From positions 1 to 5,097 of the forward strand of contig JACQFK010000590.1 in assembly GCA_016200125.1 (NCBI GenBank): DNA of 5,097 nt. Reading direction: 5' to 3'. The notes under the pieces were generated by a model. That model saw only the letters and a list, made by a program, of their open reading frames with translations, was not told the DNA's origin and searched no databases. Source of the stretch: Planctomycetota bacterium. GTDB lineage: Bacteria > Planctomycetota > MHYJ01 > JACPRB01. Numbering within the stretch: the stretch's first letter is position 1; each line of letters starts with the position of its first letter. The position numbers and the translations under genes were made by a program. Positions 1 to 5,097 of this stretch are shown here, one piece after another.

Positions 1-104
1 CGCCGGAGATCGACGATCTCGGCACGGGCCTCGACGATGTCCCGGTCGAGGGAGTAGGCGCAGCCCGCGAGAAGCCCGACGGCGAGGATCAGGAAGGGGC
101 GCAC
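1..104 (-). CDS. Probable lipoprotein, N-terminal fragment (runs off left edge)
   Basis: Only about 34 codons lie in the window, reading right to left from a GTG at 104-102. They encode a short positively charged start (V/M-R-P-F), a hydrophobic stretch and a lipobox, L-L-A-G-C, with the cysteine at residue 15. This is the hallmark of a signal-peptidase-II lipoprotein signal, so the mature protein is predicted to be lipid-anchored outside the cytoplasm. After the cysteine the chain becomes charged (Y-S-L-D-R-D-I-V-E-A-R), possibly the start of a helical region. GTG was chosen because a perfect extended -10 lies just upstream. An in-frame ATG at 134-132 would add ten residues, including an Asp and a rare ATA codon, and would place that -10 inside the gene. 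No Shine-Dalgarno sequence is visible for either start. The function of the mature protein cannot be told from this fragment. Confidence 0.55.
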   Translation of the reverse strand, partial: MRPFLILAVGLLAGCAYSLDRDIVEARAEIVDLR

Positions 105-111
105 GGACGCG

Positions 112-120
112 ATTATAGCA
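112..120 (-). promoter_or_regulatory. Extended -10 promoter for the lipoprotein gene
   Basis: On the minus strand these bases read TGCTATAAT, a perfect match to the extended -10 consensus TGnTATAAT, standing out in GC-rich surroundings. A weak -35-like ATGACT lies at 142-137 with a 19-base spacer. Extended -10 promoters often need no good -35. The predicted transcription start falls at about 104-105, right at the GTG of the lipoprotein gene, so the transcript would be leaderless or nearly so. Confidence 0.55.
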
Positions 121-141
121 CAATCGGATCTCATAGAGTCA

Positions 142-171
142 TTGACGGTCCAGACGGGGAACTCCTATAGT
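142..171 (+). promoter_or_regulatory. Sigma70-type promoter for the isomerase gene
   Basis: TTGACG at 142-147 (5 of 6 to the -35 consensus) and TATAGT at 166-171 (5 of 6 to the -10 consensus) are separated by 18 bases. The predicted transcription start is near 178, giving a leader of about 25 bases that contains the ribosome binding site at 193-198. The -35 abuts the minus-strand -35-like element, forming a GTCA-T-TGAC dyad at 138-146, so the two divergent promoters are packed back to back. Confidence 0.55.
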
Positions 172-192
172 GAAATGCGGTTGGGGCGGGGT

Positions 193-198
193 GGAGGG
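193..198 (+). promoter_or_regulatory. Ribosome binding site that sets the isomerase start
   Basis: GGAGGG lies 4 bases before the ATG at 203. It favours this ATG over the in-frame GTG codons at 170 and 191. The GTG at 170 overlaps the -10 box, upstream of the predicted transcript start, so it cannot serve if that promoter is used. Confidence 0.6.
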
Positions 199-202
199 TT
201 CG

Positions 203-1024
203 ATGAAATTCGCCATCTGCAACGAGACCTTCGTCGACTGGGAATGGGACCGCATGCTGGAGTGCATCGCCCAGCTCGGCTACGACGGCGTGGAAGTCGC
301 CCCCTTCACCCTCGCGGACCGCGCGTCGGAGATCAGCGACCAGCGGCGACGCGACCTGAGGAACGCCGCGCTCCGGGCGGGCGTGCCCGTCGTCGGCCTC
401 CACTGGCTCCTGGTGAAGCCCGAGGGGCTCTACGTCACCACGCCCGACGACGCCGTGCGCAACCGCACGGCGGACTACTTCGTCGACCTGGTCCGCCTCT
501 GCGCCGATCTCGGCGGGCATCTGATGGTCATCGGCTCCCCCAAGCAGCGCAACCTGCTGCCCGGGATCACCAAGGCGCGCGCGCTGGGCTTCGCGAAGGA
601 GGTCTTCGAGCGGGCGCTGCCCGAGGCCGTGCGCTGCGGCGTGACGATGGCGATCGAGCCGCTCACGCCGCGCGAGACCGACTTCATCAACACCGCCGCC
701 GACGGCATCGAGCTGATCGAGGCGATCAACCATCCGAACTTCCGGCTCCACCTCGACGTGAAGGCGATGACCGGCTCGGAGTCTCTGCCGCTGCCCGAGG
801 TGATCAAGTCGAGCGCGAAATACCTGCATCACTTTCACGCGAACGACTCGAATCTCCTGGGGCCCGGCATGGGCGAGATCGACCACCGGCCGATCATGAA
901 GGCGCTGAAGGAGGTCGACTACAAGGGCTACGTCTCGGTGGATGTGTTCGACTATCGTCCGGGCGCCGAGACGATTGCGCGGCAAAGCCTCAACTATCTC
1001 AACCAGGTGGCGGCGGTAGCCTAG
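203..1024 (+). CDS. Sugar phosphate isomerase/epimerase (AP endonuclease family 2 TIM barrel)
   Basis: The 273-residue protein has the length and motifs of the xylose isomerase-like TIM-barrel family, which interconverts keto sugars or related polyols using a divalent metal. No signal peptide is present, so it is expected in the cytoplasm. Motifs in order: G-V-E-V-A at 29-33, with the candidate early Glu31; A-I-E-P-L with metal ligand Glu152; H-L-D-V-K with Asp185; H-F-H-A-N-D with His212; and S-V-D-V-F-D-Y near the C-terminus. Spacing closely follows the Glu/Asp/His/Glu metal site of D-tagatose/D-psicose 3-epimerases, but the last position is Asp247 rather than the usual Glu. The start follows from GGAGGG at 193-198 and the promoter upstream. 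The gene converges on an aldolase-family gene and shares its stop tetramer. Fold and metal site are seen with good confidence; the substrate is unknown, and myo-inosose- or keto-sugar-type reactions are equally possible. Confidence 0.85.
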   Translation: MKFAICNETFVDWEWDRMLECIAQLGYDGVEVAPFTLADRASEISDQRRRDLRNAALRAGVPVVGLHWLLVKPEGLYVTTPDDAVRNRTADYFVDLVRLCADLGGHLMVIGSPKQRNLLPGITKARALGFAKEVFERALPEAVRCGVTMAIEPLTPRETDFINTAADGIELIEAINHPNFRLHLDVKAMTGSESLPLPEVIKSSAKYLHHFHANDSNLLGPGMGEIDHRPIMKALKEVDYKGYVSVDVFDYRPGAETIARQSLNYLNQVAAVA

Positions 1025-2037
1025 CGAAGCCAGACGTCGCGGTACGGTTCGATGAACGCGTCGTCATGGAGATGCGGGTAGGCCTTGTAGACGCGGTCGA
1101 TCTCTTCCTTCTGCCCCGGCGACAGGCCCTCCTTCGGGTCGAGGCACCAGATCCCCTCGAGCAGCCCCTGGCGGCGCAGCACCTCGTGAAGGCCCGCGAT
1201 GCAGCCGTGGAAGGCGTTCGCGGCGTCGAAAAAAGCCGCGTTCGAGTCGGTGATCTGGATCGCGCGCGTGAGCAGCTCGGGCGTGGGTCCCGACGCGCGG
1301 TGAATCTCGTCGAGGAGTTCGACCGCCTTCCGCGTCCACACCGACCAGTGGCCGAGGAGCCCGCCGACGATGCGCAGTTTCGTCGCGCCGAAGCGGACCT
1401 CGGTCAGCAGGTCGAGCAGGATGTTGTCGTCGTTGCCGGTGTAGAGCGCGATCTCGGACGCGCGGCCCGAGTCGGCCACCGCGCGGAGGACGTCGATCGT
1501 CTGGTAGCGGTTGAAGGGGGCCATTTTGATGCCGACGACGCCCGGAATCTCCGCGAAGCGCCGCCAGAACGCATAGGGAAGGACGCGGCCTCCGACGGCG
1601 GGCTGGAGGTAGAAGCCGAAGAGCGGGATTACTTCGCCCACCGACTTCGCGTGGGCGATGAGCTCGTCCTCGGTCGCTTCCTTCAGCGCCGCCAGGCTGA
1701 GCAGGCCGATGTCGTAGCCGAGATCCCGGGCCAGCGCCGCCTCGGCGGCCGCCTGCTTCGTCGCGCCGCAGATCCCGGCGATCTTGAGGGTGAGCGGCTT
1801 GTGCTGCTTTTCCTCGTCCGCCGCGATCTCGAGCACCGGGCGGTAGAGGCCGACATCGCGGATTGCGAACTGGGTGGTGTGGACGCCGACCGCGAGGCCG
1901 CCCGCGCCGGCTGCCAGGTAGTAGCGCGTGAGCGCCCGCTGGCGCCGCTCGTCGAGCTTGCGCGCCGCGGTCAGCGCGAGCGGATGGGCGGGGATGACGA
2001 CGCCGGCCCGGAGCCGCGCGAGCTTGTCGGGGGTCAT
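1021..2037 (-). CDS. Dihydrodipicolinate synthase / N-acetylneuraminate lyase family aldolase
   Basis: The 338-residue protein is a class I aldolase-type TIM barrel of the DapA/NanA family, whose members form a lysine Schiff base with pyruvate or a 2-keto acid and make or break a C-C bond. The candidate Schiff-base lysine is Lys171, in V-G-I-K-M. The family's active-site tyrosine loop corresponds to F-G-F-Y-L-Q-P (Tyr143), and the usual G-T-T-G-E motif is replaced by V-H-T-T-Q-F at 52-57. The protein is about 40 residues longer than typical DapA, the excess lying at the C-terminus (I-W-C-L-D-P through V-W-L-R). These deviations make true lysine biosynthesis unlikely and suggest a sugar-acid aldolase or dehydratase. 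It is second in an operon: its ATG overlaps the upstream TGA as TGATG, so translation is probably coupled. A weak GGGAAG lies inside the upstream gene's end. The fold is well supported; the substrate is not. Confidence 0.85.
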   Translation of the reverse strand: MTPDKLARLRAGVVIPAHPLALTAARKLDERRQRALTRYYLAAGAGGLAVGVHTTQFAIRDVGLYRPVLEIAADEEKQHKPLTLKIAGICGATKQAAAEAALARDLGYDIGLLSLAALKEATEDELIAHAKSVGEVIPLFGFYLQPAVGGRVLPYAFWRRFAEIPGVVGIKMAPFNRYQTIDVLRAVADSGRASEIALYTGNDDNILLDLLTEVRFGATKLRIVGGLLGHWSVWTRKAVELLDEIHRASGPTPELLTRAIQITDSNAAFFDAANAFHGCIAGLHEVLRRQGLLEGIWCLDPKEGLSPGQKEEIDRVYKAYPHLHDDAFIEPYRDVWLR

Positions 2038-3065
2038 CAGAACTTCCCGTCCCGCGTCTCGAAGTGGCTGGGCTTGTTCAGCGTCCGGCCGCCGCTCTTC
2101 ACCCAGTGGGCCACCCAGCGGACCGCCTGGTCGGTCGACGTGCGCAGCGGGCCGAACGTCTTCACCGCTTTGGAGGGATTGCTCAGCAGCGCCGTGGGCT
2201 CCTCCGTCCCCTGCAGGACGGGGGCCTTGCCGAGCAGCTCGCCGAAGGTCATCGCGAGGGAGCGGACGGAGAGGGTCTCCGCGCCGGTCACGTTGAAGAT
2301 CTCCGGCGGCGACTTGCCGAGGAAGAGCATCCGCAGGCCGATCGCGTTGGCGTCGCCCTGCCAGATCACGTTGACGTAGCCCATGCGGACATCGAGCGGC
2401 GTCCCGTTCCAGACCTTCAGGGCGATCTCGAGGAGGATGCCGTAGCGGAGCTCGACGGCGTAGTTGAGCCGGTAGATCGACGTCGGCGTCCCGTTCGCCC
2501 GCGAGAAGTATTCGAACATCCGCTCGCGGCCGAGCGCCGACTGCGCGTACTCGCCGATCGGGCCCGGAGGCGTGTCCTCCGTGGCGCCGCCGCTCTTCAC
2601 GGGCGTGAGCGGATACACGTTGCCGGTGGAGAAGGCCATCGTCGGGACCTTGGGATATCGTTCGCTGATCAGGCCGGGGAGGTAGGCGTTCGTCGCCCAG
2701 GTCGCCGATTCGGCCCCGGTGGTCCCGAACTTCTGGCCCACCATCGAAATCAGCGCCGCGCCGTCGGGGAGCTTGAGCACCTGCGCGCGGTCGAGGAGGT
2801 CGCAGGGGACGGTCCGGACGCCCGCGGCCTCGAGCGACGCGCGCGAGCGCGGATCGCTGAAGCGGGCGACGCCGATCACCGCGTGCTTCACGCCCGCCTC
2901 GTCCATCGCCCGGCGGGCCATGCGGGCGAGCGTCGGCCCCATCTTGCCGCCCACGCCGAGGACGACGAGGTCGCCTTTCAGCCGGGCCATGTCCTTCACG
3001 GCCTCAGGCGTGGGCCTGGACAGGTTCTCTTCCAGCTCGGCTTCGGTGGAGATCAGGTCGGACAT
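2037..3065 (-). CDS. NAD-dependent epimerase/dehydratase-like protein (extended SDR, atypical)
   Basis: The 342-residue protein opens with about 30 charged residues, then a beta strand and the Rossmann nucleotide-binding loop G-V-G-G-K-M-G at 37-43, typical of extended short-chain dehydrogenases that bind NAD(P). A central F-S-T-G-N-V-Y-P segment (Ser146) and G-E-Y-A-Q-S-A (Tyr173) match the SDR active-site Ser and Tyr. The lysine expected four residues after the Tyr is Ala177 instead. The C-terminal half has the family's substrate-lobe features (I-Y-R-L-N at 197-201, F-N-V-T-G at 257-261). An ATG at 3065, preceded by AGGAG at 3073-3069 and an in-frame TAG at 3074-3072, fixes the start. It is first in an operon with the aldolase-family gene, suggesting both work on one carbohydrate-derived substrate. 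It could be an oxidoreductase, an epimerase or a non-catalytic binding protein; the nucleotide fold itself is clear. Confidence 0.82.
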   Translation of the reverse strand: MSDLISTEAELEENLSRPTPEAVKDMARLKGDLVVLGVGGKMGPTLARMARRAMDEAGVKHAVIGVARFSDPRSRASLEAAGVRTVPCDLLDRAQVLKLPDGAALISMVGQKFGTTGAESATWATNAYLPGLISERYPKVPTMAFSTGNVYPLTPVKSGGATEDTPPGPIGEYAQSALGRERMFEYFSRANGTPTSIYRLNYAVELRYGILLEIALKVWNGTPLDVRMGYVNVIWQGDANAIGLRMLFLGKSPPEIFNVTGAETLSVRSLAMTFGELLGKAPVLQGTEEPTALLSNPSKAVKTFGPLRTSTDQAVRWVAHWVKSGGRTLNKPSHFETRDGKF

Positions 3066-3149
3066 CGTCTCCTAATAAAGCAGAGGAGCCCCCCTGTGGG
3101 AACGAATTCGTGTAACACTTGGGTCGGCCGGATCGATTGACGGCGAGCT
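3066..3149. promoter_or_regulatory. Divergent control region between the enzyme operon and the sigma factor gene
   Basis: This 84-base spacer must drive at least the sigma factor leftmost on the plus strand and the epimerase-like gene on the minus strand. It is more AT-rich in the middle and holds two overlapping dyads: ACGAATTCGT (3102-3111, perfect) and GTGTAACAC (3110-3118, around a central A). They could be a repressor or activator site. A possible ECF-type promoter on the plus strand is GGGAAC at 3098-3103 with GGTC at 3122-3125, an 18-base gap, compatible with self-activation by the sigma factor. TGTAAC at 3111-3116 is a second -35-like candidate. No convincing sigma70 promoter was found on either strand. 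The regulatory role is inferred from position; the dyads are seen directly. Confidence 0.35.
3069..3073 (-). promoter_or_regulatory. Ribosome binding site of the epimerase-like gene
   Basis: AGGAG on the minus strand lies 3 bases before the ATG at 3065. The spacing is short, but it is the only good match. An in-frame TAG directly overlaps it (3074-3072), so no longer start is possible. Confidence 0.55.
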
Positions 3150-3680
3150 ATGGCATCCTCGAAGGACCGTCTGGCGCTGTTGGATGAGCTCGTCCGGGCC
3201 CACCAGGCCCGGCTGCGCGCCTATCTTTTCTCCCGCACGGGCGACATCGACGCCGCGGACGACCTCGCGCAGGAAGTCTTCCTCGTGGTCTTTCGCCTGA
3301 TCGACCAGTACGACCGCGCGCGCCCGGCCTGGCCCTGGCTCATGGGGAGCGCCCGCATCGGGCTCCGCGAGCACTGGCGCAACGCCGCGCGGGACAAGGT
3401 CACGGACGCGATCGAGGCCCTGGTGGCCGACCGGCTGATCGCGGCCGGCGAAGAGCCGCCCGCTGACCGGCTCCCCATGGACGCCCTGGCGGCCTGCCTC
3501 TCGAAGCTGCCCGAGCATTCGCGCCAGCTGCTGCGGATGATCTACGACGAGCGGATCAACTGCGCGGAGGCCGCGCGCCGCCTCCAGCAGAAGGCGGGCG
3601 CCGTCCGCGTCACGATCCACCGCATCCGCCGCGCCCTGCAGACCTGCGTCCAGGCCCGCCTGGCGGAGAGGCCCGCATGA
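3150..3680 (+). CDS. ECF RNA polymerase sigma factor (Rhodopirellula/Verrucomicrobium type)
   Basis: The 176-residue protein has the two-domain layout of an extracytoplasmic-function sigma factor, which directs RNA polymerase to a dedicated set of promoters. Region 2 spans about 11-82, with the core-binding D-D-L-A-Q-E-V-F at 37-44 and an aromatic-basic promoter-melting segment (W-P-W-L through R-E-H-W-R-N). A linker of about 25 residues follows. Region 4 spans about 111-170, with L-P-E-H-S-R-Q-L-L at 120-128 and a helix-turn-helix ending in H-R-I-R-R-A-L. Region 3 is absent, as usual for the class. An in-frame TGA at 3138-3140 makes the ATG at 3150 the earliest start; the Shine-Dalgarno match (GGCGAG, 3142-3147) is weak. 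Its stop overlaps the next gene's ATG as ATGA, the usual arrangement for a sigma factor and its membrane-bound regulator. Its targets are unknown. Confidence 0.9.
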   Translation: MASSKDRLALLDELVRAHQARLRAYLFSRTGDIDAADDLAQEVFLVVFRLIDQYDRARPAWPWLMGSARIGLREHWRNAARDKVTDAIEALVADRLIAAGEEPPADRLPMDALAACLSKLPEHSRQLLRMIYDERINCAEAARRLQQKAGAVRVTIHRIRRALQTCVQARLAERPA

Positions 3681-5097
3681 CCGGACGGCAGGAGGAACTG
3701 ACCGCGGGCTGGCTCGACGGGAGCCTCAGTCCGGAAGAGCAGGCGGAACTGCTCGAGGCGCTCAAGGCCGACGACGCCTTCGCCCGCGAGTTCGCCGAAG
3801 AGGCCGAGGTCCACCGCGCCCTCCAGTTCTCCTCGGCGCAGAGCGAGGCGGGAGACCGGCGCGCGGCGGAGCGGATTCTCCACTTTGTCCGCGCGAGCCA
3901 GGAGGGGACGAAGTTTGTCGAGAACGTTCGGCAGCGCGCGCTGGCCGGGGCCCGGCGCCCCGCCGCCCATCCCGGAACGTCGCACTTCGGCCCCCTGATC
4001 GCGGCCGCGGCCGCGCTCATGGTCGCCGCGCTCGTCGGCCTGGTGCTGATGGCGAACCGCCACCAGAGGGCGGTGTACCGCCAGGAGACCGCGGAGCTTC
4101 GGGCGGCCGCGGAGCGGAAGTCTGAGCCGGAGCCGGTGCCGGTCCGCAGCGTCGAGAAACCTGCGCCTCCGAAGCCGGTCGAGGACGAGGCGACGCGCCG
4201 CAAGCGGATCGAGGAGGAGCTGCGCCTCGCGACGGACAACAAGAAGCTCGAGGCGCCGCCCAAGGCCGCGCCGGACCCGGCTCCTCCTGAGCCCGGGGAG
4301 AAGCCGGTCGCGAAGCCGCCGAAGCCGGACGCTCCAGCGAAGCCCGAAACCCGCGTCGACGCGCCTCCAGCGCTCGCCCGCCTGGAATCCGTGCAGGGCG
4401 AGGTGATCGTGGCCGAAGACCGGACGCCGGCGGCCTCGGGCCTGGAGCTGCGCGACGGCGCATCGCTGGAGACCGTCGGCCCGCACAGCACGGCGCTGCT
4501 GCGCTTCGCGGACGGCACGCGCGTTGAGCTCTCGGGCGAGGCGAAGCTTCACGAGAAGCTGGCCGGCAAGCGGGCGGCGGGGAAGGGGCTCAGCCTCGTC
4601 CGCGGCTCGGTCGCGGCTGAAGTCTCGAAGCAGCCCGCGGGCCAGGCCTTTCTCTTCGTGACGCCCCACGCGGAGATCCAGGTGATCGGGACGCGCCTCT
4701 CGATCCAGTCGGGCGGCGAGACGCGCATCGACGTCCAGGAAGGCCAGGTCCGGGTGACGAGCCTGAAGTCCGGCCAGCCCGTGACGCTGTCCGCCGGGCA
4801 GGCCGCAGAGATCGGTCCCGCGGGGCCTCCGCACTCCTATCTCCAGGGGCTGCACGCCGTCTACTTCGACCAGAACAGCTTCAAGGGTGCGGCTGTCGAG
4901 CGCGTCGACGCCGTCATCGACCTGTTCCTGGACCAGGCGAAGAACGAGCTGCCGCCCGTGGGGACCGACCGGAATTTTGCGGTGCGCTGGGACGGCCGCT
5001 TCCTCGCCGAAACCGCGGGCGAGTACGTGTTCCTCCTCTCCGTGGACGGCCAGGTGAAATTCGTCTTCGACGGCCAGGAGGCCGTGGCCGATGCGCG
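3677..5097 (+). CDS. Membrane anti-sigma-like protein with FecR and PA14 domains (runs off right edge)
   Basis: The frame is open for 473 codons to the window edge without a stop. In order: a cytoplasmic N-terminus (1-70), with W-L-D-G-S-L-S-P-E-E, resembling the short helical segment of planctomycete FecR-type regulators; a transmembrane helix at about 105-125; a Pro/Lys/Glu-rich spacer at 148-232; a FecR domain at about 236-380, with the typical V-R-G-S-V at 308-312, V-I-G-T-R at 336-340 and V-Q-E-G-Q-V at 353-358; and the start of a PA14 domain from about 391 (L-H-A-V-Y-F, then F-A-V-R-W-D-G and E-Y-V-F). FecR proteins relay an outside signal to an ECF sigma factor, and PA14 is often carbohydrate-binding. 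The ATG overlaps the sigma factor stop as ATGA, with GGAGAGG at 3665-3671 as ribosome binding site. It is probably co-translated with the sigma factor and controls it. No HCC-type zinc anti-sigma motif is seen, so anti-sigma activity is inferred from context. Confidence 0.85.
   Translation, partial: MTGRQEELTAGWLDGSLSPEEQAELLEALKADDAFAREFAEEAEVHRALQFSSAQSEAGDRRAAERILHFVRASQEGTKFVENVRQRALAGARRPAAHPGTSHFGPLIAAAAALMVAALVGLVLMANRHQRAVYRQETAELRAAAERKSEPEPVPVRSVEKPAPPKPVEDEATRRKRIEEELRLATDNKKLEAPPKAAPDPAPPEPGEKPVAKPPKPDAPAKPETRVDAPPALARLESVQGEVIVAEDRTPAASGLELRDGASLETVGPHSTALLRFADGTRVELSGEAKLHEKLAGKRAAGKGLSLVRGSVAAEVSKQPAGQAFLFVTPHAEIQVIGTRLSIQSGGETRIDVQEGQVRVTSLKSGQPVTLSAGQAAEIGPAGPPHSYLQGLHAVYFDQNSFKGAAVERVDAVIDLFLDQAKNELPPVGTDRNFAVRWDGRFLAETAGEYVFLLSVDGQVKFVFDGQEAVADA
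4118..4372 (+). other. Low-complexity segment encoding a Pro/Lys/Glu-rich periplasmic spacer
   Basis: Codons for residues 148-232 of the FecR/PA14 protein are rich in CCG, AAG and GAG, giving repeated P-E-P, P-K-P and K-P-P units interrupted by a charged helical stretch (E-A-T-R-R-K-R-I-E-E-E-L). The composition recalls the extended proline-rich part of TonB. It probably forms a stiff linker holding the FecR and PA14 domains away from the inner membrane. The short repeated triplets could allow length variation between strains, though no exact tandem array was found. Confidence 0.6.

Noticed and set aside
131..985. Minus-strand open frame of 284 codons opposite the isomerase
   Set aside because: It is the exact antisense of a conserved TIM barrel, with an Arg/His/Asp-rich product and no domain.
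1000..1060. Intrinsic terminator at the convergent junction
   Set aside because: No GC-rich stem followed by a T run was found on either strand; only the short palindrome CTAG is present.
142..2379. Plus-strand open frame of 745 codons
   Set aside because: It overlaps the isomerase in another frame and lies antisense to two well-supported enzymes. Its product is Arg/Gly/Ala-rich with no recognisable domain, the usual effect of high GC on the opposite strand.
3074..3102. Possible minus-strand sigma70 promoter, TTCCCA (3102-3097) and TTTATT (3079-3074) with a 17-base spacer
   Set aside because: Each box matches only 4 of 6, and the predicted start at about 3067 would fall inside or after the ribosome binding site at 3073-3069.
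2064..3140. Plus-strand open frame of 358 codons antisense to the epimerase-like gene
   Set aside because: Composition is rich in Arg, His, Ala and Glu with no motif. The minus-strand frame has a clear Rossmann fold, a ribosome binding site and operon coupling.
3542..4855. Minus-strand open frame of 437 codons, plus nested frames at 3610-4518 and 4017-4463
   Set aside because: All are antisense to the FecR/PA14 gene, with low-complexity Arg/Ala/Ser-rich products. The plus-strand frame has a transmembrane helix and two recognisable domains.

Overview
This looks like a chromosomal segment of a GC-rich bacterium, about two-thirds G+C by eye. The best taxonomic clue is the right-hand gene pair. 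A small ECF sigma factor of the Rhodopirellula/Verrucomicrobium type overlaps a membrane protein that joins an anti-sigma-like N-terminus, a FecR domain and a PA14 domain. That combination is typical of Planctomycetota, Verrucomicrobiota and Lentisphaerota. The assignment is an inference from domain content only; no phylogenetic marker lies in the window.

Layout, left to right. (1) The 5' end of a probable lipoprotein gene on the minus strand (start at 104, running off the left edge). (2) A roughly 100-base divergent promoter region, with an extended -10 on the minus strand and a good sigma70-type -35/-10 pair on the plus strand. (3) A plus-strand sugar phosphate isomerase/epimerase-like TIM barrel (203-1024). 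(4) Facing it, a minus-strand two-gene operon: an NAD-dependent epimerase/dehydratase-like Rossmann protein (3065-2037), translationally coupled to a DapA/NanA-family aldolase (2037-1021). The convergent genes share the palindromic tetramer CTAG as their stop codons. (5) An 84-base divergent control region (3066-3149). (6) A plus-strand ECF sigma factor (3150-3680), coupled by ATGA to the FecR/PA14 membrane protein (3677 to beyond the right edge).

The isomerase, Rossmann protein and aldolase together look like a small carbohydrate or sugar-acid catabolic module: isomerisation, oxidoreduction or dehydration, then Schiff-base cleavage of a 2-keto acid. The substrate cannot be read from the sequence. 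The sigma factor and FecR/PA14 protein look like a signalling pair whose extracytoplasmic part carries a possible glycan-binding domain. Whether it controls the divergent enzyme operon is open; the two share only the 84-base spacer.

No RNA gene, CRISPR array, insertion sequence, attachment site or convincing intrinsic terminator was seen. No gap between genes exceeds 100 bases. The most interesting points are substitutions at expected active-site positions in two enzymes, the FecR-PA14 architecture with its proline-rich spacer, and the compact divergent promoter regions.
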